64,000 bases of DNA, from assembly GCF_902712875.1 (NCBI RefSeq), contig NZ_LR743509.1, positions 1,674,001-1,738,000 of the forward strand, written 5' to 3'. The DNA comes from Hyphomicrobium sp. ghe19. GTDB taxonomy: Bacteria > Pseudomonadota > Alphaproteobacteria > Rhizobiales > Hyphomicrobiaceae. Made by a program: the position numbers and the translations under genes. Below are positions 46,099 through 55,168 of the stretch, piece by piece; position 1 is the stretch's first letter; every line of letters begins with the position of its first letter. The notes beneath the pieces were generated by a model. That model worked only from the letters and a program-made list of their open reading frames with translations. It did no database searches and had not been told where the DNA came from.

Positions 46099-46545
46099 GT
46101 AAGGCTGCACGCCTTGATCCGGCAGCCATACGTCTTTCGGGGGCGTTCCCGTCTGCCAGAAGACGTCAATCGGTATGCCGCCGCGCGGGTACCAGTAGCC
46201 GCCGATCCTCAGGAACTTCGGTTCGATGAGGTTCGCAATGCGTTTGCCGATCGCAACGGTGCAGTCTTCATGGAAGGCGCCGTGATTGCGGAACGACGCG
46301 AGATAGAGTTTCAGCGATTTGCTTTCGAGCAGCCACGCGCCCGGCACATAGTCGATGACGAGATGTGCAAAGTCGGGCTGGCCCGTTACCGGACAGAGTG
46401 ACGTGAATTCGGGAGCGGTGAAGCGCGCTAAGTAATTCGTATCAACGTGGGGATTGGCGACGCGATCGAGCTGAGCCGTCTCTGGACTATCCGGTATCCC
46501 GACTTGCTTGCCGAGCTGAGTTGCGCCCGGCTTTTCCGCTGCCAT
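46084..46545 (-). CDS. queF: NADPH-dependent 7-cyano-7-deazaguanine reductase
   Basis: 153 residues, the short (type I) form. The catalytic Cys is at residue 51 in [11 protein letters not shown], whose Asp (58) is the proton donor, and the substrate-binding [22 protein letters not shown] region follows. It reduces preQ0 to preQ1. The preceding gene in this direction is queD, and queE and queC lie further upstream, so the preQ1 pathway from the GTP-cyclohydrolase product onward is grouped here. Start codon ATG at 46545. Confidence 0.95.
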   Translation of the reverse strand: MAAEKPGATQLGKQVGIPDSPETAQLDRVANPHVDTNYLARFTAPEFTSLCPVTGQPDFAHLVIDYVPGAWLLESKSLKLYLASFRNHGAFHEDCTVAIGKRIANLIEPKFLRIGGYWYPRGGIPIDVFWQTGTPPKDVWLPDQGVQPYRGRG

Positions 46546-46551
46546 TGTCGG

Positions 46552-46938
46552 TTACTCCGCAGCCAAACGTGCTTCGGGCGAAGGTCCGCGATATATACAA
46601 CCTTCGCTGCAGCTATCCCGATGGACTTCGACTTGGCAAAGGCCGGGGATGCGGTTCGAAAGCCGGTTCCAGATCCACACGGCGATGCGTTCGAGGGTCG
46701 GCGCGGCCAGACCGTCGATATCGTTCAACATGCGATGATCGAGTGCGTCTTCCGTTTCGCGGAGTGCTGCGGACAATTCGTCGAAATGGAAGATGTAGCC
46801 GGTCGCGGGGCCGGGTTCGCCTTCGACGACGATGCGCGCGCGAAACGAGTGTCCGTGCACGCGTGCATTCGGCGTGCCGGGTGCAGCCGACGGCAGGAAG
46901 TGGGCCGCCTCGAACCTGAATTCCTTGTAGATTTGCAT
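46552..46938 (-). CDS. queD: 6-carboxytetrahydropterin synthase-like protein QueD
   Basis: 128 residues of the PTPS fold. The zinc ligands are present: H13 in FEAAHFLP and H28, H30 in RVHGHS. The DH pair (D67-H68) and the C-terminal RDSCSEGCIYRG are also in place. But the catalytic Cys that normally lies four residues before HGH (CxxxHGH) is Asn here (N24), and the pterin-anchoring Glu is probably Asp108. The gene is 6 bases upstream of queF, between queE and queF, so the genomic role in making preQ0 is strongly implied; the changed residues make the exact mechanism uncertain. Confidence 0.88.
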   Translation of the reverse strand: MQIYKEFRFEAAHFLPSAAPGTPNARVHGHSFRARIVVEGEPGPATGYIFHFDELSAALRETEDALDHRMLNDIDGLAAPTLERIAVWIWNRLSNRIPGLCQVEVHRDSCSEGCIYRGPSPEARLAAE

Positions 46939-47024
46939 GGCCGCTCCTTACGGGATTTCGCCCCGAGGCGCCACCCCCGCCGGGGGGCTCAAACCGCGCC
47001 AAACCGGCGCGGAAGGCCCATTCG

Positions 47025-47654
47025 TTAAGGGATTCCGAGAATTTTATGGGTTTGGACGGACAGACGCCATGCCGGATTGGCTTTGCAGTAAGCGATGGCC
47101 GCAAGCGTGTTGGCGTGTTGGTCGGGCCCGTCCATCGGCTGGAGAAAGCGTTCCTCGAAGTCGAGTTCGAGATACCGGGCCGGGTCGCCGCCTTCTTGCG
47201 GGAAGACGAGCTTCAACTCGTGGCCGTGGCGCTGCTTCAGGTCGGAGCCAACTTTTGGCGAGACGCAGATCCAATCGATCGTTTCAAGGACCGGAAGGGT
47301 GCCGTTGGTTTCGATGGCGATCCTGAATCCCTGCGCGTGGAGCGCGTCGACCAGCTGCTGGTCGACCTGCAGCATCGGTTCTCCGCCGGTCAGAACCACG
47401 AGTATCGAATGGTTTGACTGAGGCGCCGCTCGCCGGCAGGCGTCCGCGAGGGCGGCTGCCGTCTCGAAGCGTCCGCCGCCTTCTCCGTCCATGCCGACGA
47501 AATCCGTATCGCAGAACTGGCAGACGGCCTTGGCGCGGTCCTGCTCGCGCCCGGTCCACAGGTTGCAACCCGCAAATCGGCAGAACACGGCGGGCGTGCC
47601 GGCGTTCGCGCCTTCGCCTTGCAGCGTGTAGAAAATCTCCTTGATCGCATACAT
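47025..47654 (-). CDS. queE: 7-carboxy-7-deazaguanine synthase (radical SAM)
   Basis: 209 residues from the ATG at 47654 (AGG upstream); an in-frame start at 47828 adds noise. The radical-SAM cysteines are C30, C45 and C48, spaced CX14CX2C, an expanded cluster loop also known in some proteobacterial QueE. GGEPMLQ and ETNGTLPV are the SAM-binding motifs, and a late FLQPMDG is family-typical. It rearranges 6-carboxytetrahydropterin to 7-carboxy-7-deazaguanine. Confidence 0.93.
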   Translation of the reverse strand: MYAIKEIFYTLQGEGANAGTPAVFCRFAGCNLWTGREQDRAKAVCQFCDTDFVGMDGEGGGRFETAAALADACRRAAPQSNHSILVVLTGGEPMLQVDQQLVDALHAQGFRIAIETNGTLPVLETIDWICVSPKVGSDLKQRHGHELKLVFPQEGGDPARYLELDFEERFLQPMDGPDQHANTLAAIAYCKANPAWRLSVQTHKILGIP

Positions 47655-47880
47655 GCTGGGATACCTACGAAGCGCCGCGTGCAAGTCAAGTCCGGCCGGG
47701 GCAGATGGTGACCGAACCGCGATCCTGTCGCTGTTTCGGCTCGGTCGCGCCGGAACGCTGCTGTCCCGCGGGTGACGACGGGGTGCGGCGGCCGAAGGGC
47801 GATTGACGGACACCAAAGGCAAGCTCATCGCGCACGCGACGACGACGTGCCTGATCTACCCGTTCTGAGATCTTCCCGCT
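47655..47880. other. Spacer between queC and queE
   Basis: 226 bases, mostly without a gene. A plus-strand 33-codon frame (47705-47806) encodes a peptide with the cysteines CRC and CC but is not convincing. No riboswitch was recognised. Confidence 0.3.
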
Positions 47881-48594
47881 CTAAGACAATTCGCGATTTG
47901 CGCGCGTCCGCCATTCGGTCCAGCCTTTGGCGCGAAGATCGCAAGCCGGGCACGCCCCGCAGCCATAGCCCCACTCATGACGGTTCGTGCGGTCGCCCAA
48001 GTAGCAGGTGTGGGTGTCTTCAAGGATGATCTGGATCAGGTCGTCGCCACCGAGCTTCGAAGCCAGTTCCCAAGTTCCGGCCTTGTCGATGAACATCAGC
48101 GGGGTTTCGATGGCGACGGGTGTCGCCAGTCCTAACGACAAGGACTGTGCCATCGCCTGTATCGTATCATTGCGGCAATCGGGATAGCCGGAGAAGTCCG
48201 TCTCGCACATGCCGCCGACGAGTGTGGCGATACCGCGCCGGTATCCGAGTGCGGCGGCGTAGGTCAGGAATAGTAGGTTGCGCCCCGGCACGAACGTCGT
48301 CGGCAATCCGGTGGCCGCAAACGTAATTTCCGTCTCGCGGGTGAGCGCGGTATCGCTGATGCTTTGGAGGGCGGGCAACTCGAGGACCGTATCGCCGCCG
48401 AGCCGCCGTCCGGCGGCACCGAGGTGCGCGAGCTTCGAGCGTATGATGTCGCGCTGCTCGAGTTCGACGCTGTGGCGCTGGCCGTAGCTGAATCCGACGG
48501 TTTCGACGCGATCATACCGATCAAGCGCCCAGGCCAGGCATACAGTCGAGTCCTGGCCACCCGAAAAAAGAACAAGAGCAGAAGTTTCCGGCAC
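47881..48594 (-). CDS. queC: 7-cyano-7-deazaguanine synthase
   Basis: 237 residues. The PP-loop motif SGGQDST is at residues 11-17; the zinc-binding cysteines are in the C-terminal [16 protein letters not shown] together with the upstream CYLGDR. It converts 7-carboxy-7-deazaguanine to preQ0 with ATP and ammonia. It is the first gene of the minus-strand que group, ahead of queE, queD and queF. Confidence 0.96.
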   Translation of the reverse strand: MPETSALVLFSGGQDSTVCLAWALDRYDRVETVGFSYGQRHSVELEQRDIIRSKLAHLGAAGRRLGGDTVLELPALQSISDTALTRETEITFAATGLPTTFVPGRNLLFLTYAAALGYRRGIATLVGGMCETDFSGYPDCRNDTIQAMAQSLSLGLATPVAIETPLMFIDKAGTWELASKLGGDDLIQIILEDTHTCYLGDRTNRHEWGYGCGACPACDLRAKGWTEWRTRANRELS

Positions 48595-48773
48595 GGGGTG
48601 ACTAAACTTTCTCAGAAGGGCTGTGGATGGCGCCGAGTTGGGATGAAAACCCTCCGGGACCGCTTATTTAGCGCAACCCGGGCATCTCGGGTGTGTTTCT
48701 CTTTTATCGTCGAACACGTTATCTCAGTCGATCTCGCTGACAGTTCTCGACAGTCACCTGGCCCATAGGGTAG

Positions 48774-50171
<1,398 letters not shown>

Positions 50172-50190
50172 CGGAGCCCTAATGAGGTGG

Positions 50191-50209
50191 CAGCTCGTTG
50201 TGCGAGCTG
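50191..50209 (+). terminator. Small hairpin after eno
   Basis: CAGCTCG / CGAGCTG with a TTGTG loop, 20 bases after the stop. A T-rich patch (around 50234) follows but not immediately. Confidence 0.35.
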
Positions 50210-50301
50210 TCGCTCTCAAGCCCGTTAATATGGCTTTTTATTGCTTTTCCTCGCGGTAATGTGACGCCGGAACGCTACTACGTTCCGCGCGTTTCGTTCC
50301 C

Positions 50302-50616
50302 ATGAGTGTGAACGTGATGCGTCAAACGAGACCAGTTTCTTTCCGCGGGGCGAGTCACGCGCGGAGGATCAATGATTTCCGCCGCCGTGCTTGGGTACAG
50401 CGCCGAGCGTCCGGGCAAAACGTCGAGCCGCCGCGGCCAACGGGCGAGTATATTCCCGGCGAATTTCCTGAGCCGCCGAAATCCAAAGCGTGGGCCTTGC
50501 TTCGCCGCGGCGTCGGTCTGGCGTCGGATCTGGTTGTACTCATTCTTGCTGCGCCGTTTTTTGCCGGTTGGTTCCTCTATCGCCTCGTCCGGCGCGTGCT
50601 GCGCGGCGAAGACTGA
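50302..50616 (+). CDS. Small membrane-anchored hypothetical protein
   Basis: 104 residues. The N-terminal two thirds are basic and probably disordered (SHARRINDFRRRAWVQRRASGQ, then a Pro-rich stretch PTGEYIPGEFPEPPKSKAW), and a single membrane segment (about residues 74-95, ASDLVVLILAAPFFAGWFLY) is followed by a basic tail. The binding site is weak and a start at residue 6 is possible. No family recognised; a second overlapping frame (50372-50719) is less coherent. Confidence 0.5.
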   Translation: MSVNVMRQTRPVSFRGASHARRINDFRRRAWVQRRASGQNVEPPRPTGEYIPGEFPEPPKSKAWALLRRGVGLASDLVVLILAAPFFAGWFLYRLVRRVLRGED

Positions 50617-50715
50617 TTTCCTGAATGTGATTGGGGCTCGTGTCGCAGCAGCGGAACACGATGCGGACGGATTCGTTTCACCTTGGCAACGAAGAAACCA
50701 AAGGATGGAAACCCC

Positions 50716-51015
50716 ATGAAGAAATTCATTGCGGCATGCGCGTTCGCAGCGCTGTTCGGTGCTGCGCCGGCAATCGCAGCTGATACGTCCACGGATAACC
50801 AGCCGAGCTCGCCGCAGAGTTCGGGGCCCGGCGTCAAGGGTGACCCGGGCGGGAAAAATGGTCCCGCGATGGACGCGAACGGCAACACTTCTAACAGCGG
50901 CGCCGGCACTGGCGAACAGGGCATGTCACCTTCCCAGGACGCGACTGGTGTGAAGGGTGCGCAGGACAGCACTAACGGCCCGTCCAATAAGAAGCCCGGC
51001 GATACGTCTAAGTAA
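50716..51015 (+). CDS. Small secreted Gly/Ser/Asn-rich protein
   Basis: 99 residues from the ATG at 50716 (AAGGA upstream). A signal peptide (about residues 1-22, ending AIAA) is followed by a low-complexity region rich in Ser, Gly, Asn and Pro (SSGPGVKGDPGGKNGPAMDA...). Likely a disordered periplasmic or secreted protein. A strong terminator follows 10 bases after the stop. Confidence 0.62.
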   Translation: MKKFIAACAFAALFGAAPAIAADTSTDNQPSSPQSSGPGVKGDPGGKNGPAMDANGNTSNSGAGTGEQGMSPSQDATGVKGAQDSTNGPSNKKPGDTSK

Positions 51016-51025
51016 AAGCGACTTG

Positions 51026-51052
51026 AAGGCCCCGGATTCCGGGGCCTTTTTT
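51026..51052 (+). terminator. Strong intrinsic terminator
   Basis: A 10-base perfect stem AAGGCCCCGG / CCGGGGCCTT with an ATT loop and six T residues, right after the secreted protein gene. Confidence 0.92.
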
Positions 51053-51109
51053 CATAGGTTAAAACGGTCGGCGGGGCCCCGTGCTCTTTTGAAGAAAGGA
51101 TTTCCGGGA

Positions 51110-51622
51110 ATGCGCGTTGATATGGCATTGGCCGCGACGCTGCTCATCGCGAGCGTGACGGTTTCATGGGCTCAGGCGGCAACGGCTCAGTCAGCGGATC
51201 AATCGCTCCCCGAGAGCATGCGAATTCAGCAAAGCGTGACGCAACAGAATGCGCGCGACGCGGAGCGCGCACTTCAACAAAATTCCCGCACGTCGACTGA
51301 GGCTCCCGGAAGTTTCGGCGCACCGGTGGAAACAAAGCGTATCGATCCGGCTGCTCCCAACTCGCAACGTCTTCAGATCGATGATGGCGTGAGCGGAGCG
51401 ATCCGGAAAAATCCGGACGCGAGCGGGCAGGCCTCCGGCTCGTCCGGAAGCTCCTACAATATGATCCTGCGTGGTGCTCCATCGAATAACGGCGTGAGCA
51501 CGGGGACATCCGGCGCCGGGCTTCCGGCGCCAGGATCATCGGCTGCCGGGTCTGCGCGCACCGGGGCTGCATCGGGCTCGGGCAGCAGTTCGTCGGGCGG
51601 GTCGCACGGTGGCAGCCGCTAG
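51110..51622 (+). CDS. Secreted Ser/Gly-rich protein of unknown function
   Basis: 170 residues from the ATG at 51110 (AAGGA upstream); the open frame upstream runs into the neighbouring terminator. A signal peptide (about residues 1-25) is followed by a charged helix with Gln/Arg repeats (RIQQSVTQQNARDAERALQQN) and a C-terminal Ser/Gly-rich low-complexity tail. It precedes the polysaccharide locus in the same direction but is separated by a hairpin (51639-51658). No family recognised. Confidence 0.6.
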   Translation: MRVDMALAATLLIASVTVSWAQAATAQSADQSLPESMRIQQSVTQQNARDAERALQQNSRTSTEAPGSFGAPVETKRIDPAAPNSQRLQIDDGVSGAIRKNPDASGQASGSSGSSYNMILRGAPSNNGVSTGTSGAGLPAPGSSAAGSARTGAASGSGSSSSGGSHGGSR

Positions 51623-51638
51623 CTGGCTTTCATACGGA

Positions 51639-51697
51639 GACCCCGTGGTCTTGGGGTCAATTCGTTAATCGATATTAATCATGTCAGCCGCTGGCAT
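51639..51697 (+). promoter_or_regulatory. Hairpin and palindrome upstream of the polysaccharide operon
   Basis: A hairpin GACCCC / GGGGTC (51639-51658) probably ends the preceding transcript. It is followed by an A+T-rich TTAAT-CGAT-ATTAA (51665-51678) and by the imperfect 17-base palindrome ATGTCAGC-C-GCTGGCAT (51681-51697; 7 of 8 arm positions match), 70 bases before the first gene of the locus. The palindrome is a candidate operator. Confidence 0.4.
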
Positions 51698-51766
51698 GTC
51701 GTTTGCTCGTTATCGGCGGTCCCCCCGGCTCGATAGGGCCGGGGTGGGTCGCTTTTTCATGACGAG

Positions 51767-54124
51767 ATGCGGGCGGAGATAGACGTGTTTTTGGATAAAC
51801 CTCATGCCGAGGCCGTTCAGGATCGGCTCGCCGCGCCGTCGACGAAGCGCGGGATCGATGCCGCAGACATTTTCGCAGCACTTTGGCGGCGTAAGCTTTT
51901 CCTGCTGATTTGCGGGCTTTTAGGCGCCGGTTTTGCCGTGACGCTTTCAAAGTTCGTTCCGCACCGGTACGTCGCCACGGCCGAGCTTCTCGTTGATCCG
52001 CGGGACCTTCGCCTCCTCGATAAGGAGGTCATGCCACGAGCCGGCGAGTCCGATTCCGGCATCACGGTTGTCGAGAGCCAGGTTCAGGTGCTGTCGTCGA
52101 ACAGTGTTCTAAAACGAGCCATCAAGGCCTTGGCTCTTCAAAATGACCCGGAGTTCAATGGCACCCAAGGCAACGTTTTGACGACCGCATTGCCCGGGCT
52201 CGCCGGGTATTTGAGTTCCGAGCCGAAGGGCGATCGAGAAACTGCGGCCCTGCAGACGTTGCTGCAGCGGATCGGCGTCAAGAGACCGGAGCGGACGTTT
52301 GTCATCGAGCTGTCAGTCAGCTCAAACGATCCGAGTAAGTCGGCGCGCATAGCCGACGCCATCATCGCCGCCTATCTCGAGGATCAGGCGCAATATCGTT
52401 CGTCCAGCAATGAGGGTGCTGCAGAGGCTCTGGATTCGGGCCTCATGGCGATGAAGGAACAGGTCAACGCCGCGGAAGAAAAAATTGCTGCCTACAAGGC
52501 GGCGAACGACCTTGGCCTCGCAAGCGGCAAACTCGTCGTCGAACAGCAGCTGACCGATGCGAACAATCAGTTGGCTCTGGCACGGGCCGCGACGGACCGC
52601 ATCAAAGCGCAGATCGATGATATTCAAACATCGCGCGCGACGCCCGAGTCGATACCGGAGATCATGGCTTCGCAGACGTTGATCAATTTGAAAAAGCAGC
52701 TCGCGACAGTTTCGGCAGAGCGTGCCCGGTTTGCCGCGCAATTGATGCCGAAACATCCCGTGATGGTGACGATGGCTCAACAGGAGCGCGCCGTCAGGTC
52801 CGAAATGGACCGCGAGATCCTTCGCGTCCTCGGGAGCATCCGCCATGACTACGAACGAGCCAAGGCCAATGAGCAATCGTTGGCGGATACTGTTCAACGT
52901 CTCAAAGGCGAAATGAACGAGGCGGCGAAGGCACAAATCGAGTTGCGCGAATTGGAGCGCAATTTCGAGGTTACGCAGAGCCTTTATCAGCAGTCGGTCG
53001 CGCGATCGCGCGAGACGCGCGAGCAGTCGCGGCTCAACACGACGAACGTGCGCATCATCTCGTCAGCGATGCCGCTTCCGGCGCGCGTGTTTCCGCCTCG
53101 CGGTGTCGTCCTGGCGATCCTCGGCTTCCTGATCGGGCAGACATTGGCGGCCGCGGCCATCTTGCTTCCTTTGGTGCGAGGCCTTTTCGAGGCGCCCAAC
53201 ACCGCAGGTGCGCCGGGAGCCAGCAGCGACAGCACGTTGCGGTCAGCACGCGAGCGGGATAAGGAAGCTTCGCTAAATACAACGCAAAACGCTCAAACCG
53301 TGAGCAAGGTCGAGGTGGCCGTTGACGCCAGTGCCGACGAAATCTCCAGAGGGGCCGTGAGGGCGCCTACACTCGTCAGAGCGAGCAACGGCGTTTCCAA
53401 AGACAATGACGTGGCTCCGCTGTCGCCTCGCCGGTTGGTCAGCGACATGCGCGCCGCTTCGCGTGCGGCGCAGACGGTGTGGCTACGCGACGGCACTTCG
53501 GCAATGGCATCGCTCGCGCGCATTGCTGCGGTCTCGCCGGATACGGCGTTCGCCGATCACATCCGGACGCTCCACGCTTACCTCGGCGGCCGAGCGAGTT
53601 CCGATGCGGTGCGGACGGTTTGGTTCGTCTCCAATCATGGCGTGCCGATAAAGCCTGTCATCGCGCTTGCCTTCGCGCACGCGTGTGTCGCGGAAGGCCA
53701 AAAAGTTTTAATCGTTGACGGTGACGTGCGGACACCCGGACTTACCCGCTTGCTGGTCGCCGATGGCGCGTTGAGCGCAAGCACAGCTCAGGCGGCGAGA
53801 GGGAAGATCAGCAAGACCCGAGATTCGAACCTCGATCTCCTCATCGTCGACAACCCAGATGCTTCTTCGATCCTCGCGTCGCTGGATGAAGCTAAGCGAT
53901 CCTACGATGTGGTCATCATCGATGCGAGGGCCGATGCCTTGTCGCGGGATCTCGATGCCGCGAACCAAGTACTTTTCGTTTCATCCAATCGGCCCAACGA
54001 CACCGTCGCGTTCGACACCGGCGTTGATGGCCTGACGAAGGATATGCCGCGTCTCTGCGGCGCGATCCTCACGGCAAAGGGGCTCGCAAGCCCTACTGCG
54101 GCGGTCGCTGCGCATGCCGTCTGA
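51767..54124 (+). CDS. Wzz / tyrosine-kinase-like fusion, chain-length protein with degenerate ATP site
   Basis: 785 residues. N-terminal Wzz domain with a membrane segment (about residues 42-62), a long periplasmic coiled coil (about 200-430), the P-x-P-x(3)-P type motif (MPLPARVFPPRG) and a second membrane segment (about 447-470), then a linker and a cytoplasmic domain shaped like the BY-kinases of the ExoP/GumC family. In that domain the Walker A' motif VLIVDGDVRTPGL and Walker B VVIIDA are kept, but Walker A is broken: at the expected place (about residues 622-634) it reads NHGVPIKPV instead of GxxxxGK(S/T). There is no Tyr cluster at the C-terminus. I infer a co-polymerase that regulates polymer length but may not autophosphorylate. 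A GTG at 51785 with a good binding site is an alternative start. The stop overlaps the GH5 gene by 11 bases. Confidence 0.85.
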   Translation: MRAEIDVFLDKPHAEAVQDRLAAPSTKRGIDAADIFAALWRRKLFLLICGLLGAGFAVTLSKFVPHRYVATAELLVDPRDLRLLDKEVMPRAGESDSGITVVESQVQVLSSNSVLKRAIKALALQNDPEFNGTQGNVLTTALPGLAGYLSSEPKGDRETAALQTLLQRIGVKRPERTFVIELSVSSNDPSKSARIADAIIAAYLEDQAQYRSSSNEGAAEALDSGLMAMKEQVNAAEEKIAAYKAANDLGLASGKLVVEQQLTDANNQLALARAATDRIKAQIDDIQTSRATPESIPEIMASQTLINLKKQLATVSAERARFAAQLMPKHPVMVTMAQQERAVRSEMDREILRVLGSIRHDYERAKANEQSLADTVQRLKGEMNEAAKAQIELRELERNFEVTQSLYQQSVARSRETREQSRLNTTNVRIISSAMPLPARVFPPRGVVLAILGFLIGQTLAAAAILLPLVRGLFEAPNTAGAPGASSDSTLRSARERDKEASLNTTQNAQTVSKVEVAVDASADEISRGAVRAPTLVRASNGVSKDNDVAPLSPRRLVSDMRAASRAAQTVWLRDGTSAMASLARIAAVSPDTAFADHIRTLHAYLGGRASSDAVRTVWFVSNHGVPIKPVIALAFAHACVAEGQKVLIVDGDVRTPGLTRLLVADGALSASTAQAARGKISKTRDSNLDLLIVDNPDASSILASLDEAKRSYDVVIIDARADALSRDLDAANQVLFVSSNRPNDTVAFDTGVDGLTKDMPRLCGAILTAKGLASPTAAVAAHAV

Positions 54125-55151
54125 GCTTAGCCGCCGCAGGTTCATCGCCGGGGTGGCCGCTGCTGGCGCTTTTCCGGCATCGAAGTTGGCGCGCGCGGGT
54201 GATCAATCGAGGTTCGACGTCGCGGGCAATCAGCTCCGTTTCGGCGGCCGTCCCATTCGTTTGCTGGGTGTCGGCGTCGGTGACCCGGTGTACGTGCGCG
54301 GCGAACGACCCATTGGCGATTATGAAGTGCTTGCCCGCGATTGGCGCTCGACCGCCGTGCGGATCAGCGTTCATCCCGGACATTGGCGTCACGACCGACA
54401 GCATACACTCGCAGTGCTCGAGCGCGATGTGACCGCTGCACGAGCCGCTGGACTTTTCGTTATTATCGATTGGCATGTGATCGGCTTTCCCGGGCGGTAC
54501 GCGGAGCCGGTCGATCCCAGTTGGGGTCTGCCGCTTGACGCATTCGCTTCCGATGATGTGCTGGCTCTGGATTTTTGGCGGCGAGTGTCTGCGCGTTTCG
54601 GCAAAGATCCTGGTGTTCTTTTCGAACTCTGGAATGAACCGGTTTACGACGGCAAGTTGTGGCGAAGCACCGGTGAACATTGGCCGGTTCTCAAAGCGCT
54701 GTGGGTGCGCCTGATCAACGAAATCAGATCGCGATCCGACGCGATCCTCATCGTTGCGGGCGGGCGGTGGGCCCACGATCTCAAGGGCGTTGCGAAGGAC
54801 CTGATCGATGACGAGCGGGTCATCTATTCCTGGCATTGCTATCCGAATGAAGACCGCGGCGTCGCTTCACGCTGGCCGGATAGCCTCGACGGTCTTCCGG
54901 CCGTCAAACCTGTCGTCGTCACCGAGTGGGGCTTCAGCAGGGACGGGGATGGTGTAATCAGGGGCACGCCGGAAGACTTCGGCATTCCGTTCACGCGCGA
55001 TATTCTAGAACCCCTTAAGCTGCATTCAATGGCGTGGTGCTTCTCTTCCGGGGCGACCCCGAGGATGCTCGCGCCGGATGGTGTCTCAACGACCGAGTAC
55101 GGCGCGTTCGTCAAAGACTATCTGGCGCGTTCGTGGCGTCCCGAGACTTGA
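54114..55151 (+). CDS. Tat-exported glycoside hydrolase family 5
   Basis: 345 residues. A Tat signal (SRRRFIAGVAAAGAF, residues 6-20) leads to a GH5-type TIM barrel: FVIIDWHVIG, the acid/base Glu in ELWNEP (E175) and the nucleophile in VVVTEWGFS (E271). This family cleaves beta-1,4- and related glucans and mannans. The gene overlaps the Wzz fusion by 11 bases and lies just ahead of the polymerase, so its substrate is likely the polysaccharide of this locus, trimmed or released in the periplasm. The exact linkage cannot be read from sequence. Confidence 0.88.
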   Translation: MPSELSRRRFIAGVAAAGAFPASKLARAGDQSRFDVAGNQLRFGGRPIRLLGVGVGDPVYVRGERPIGDYEVLARDWRSTAVRISVHPGHWRHDRQHTLAVLERDVTAARAAGLFVIIDWHVIGFPGRYAEPVDPSWGLPLDAFASDDVLALDFWRRVSARFGKDPGVLFELWNEPVYDGKLWRSTGEHWPVLKALWVRLINEIRSRSDAILIVAGGRWAHDLKGVAKDLIDDERVIYSWHCYPNEDRGVASRWPDSLDGLPAVKPVVVTEWGFSRDGDGVIRGTPEDFGIPFTRDILEPLKLHSMAWCFSSGATPRMLAPDGVSTTEYGAFVKDYLARSWRPET

Positions 55152-55168
55152 TCCGAGAGCGAACAAAG

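Noticed and set aside
47705..47806. 33-codon plus-strand frame with CRC and CC cysteines between queC and queE
   Set aside because: Binding site is only GGGGC, no signal peptide or helix, and the sequence looks like G+C-rich noise.
50372..50719. 115-codon frame overlapping the small membrane protein after eno
   Set aside because: The alternative frame at 50302-50616 has a coherent membrane helix and basic tail; this one does not.
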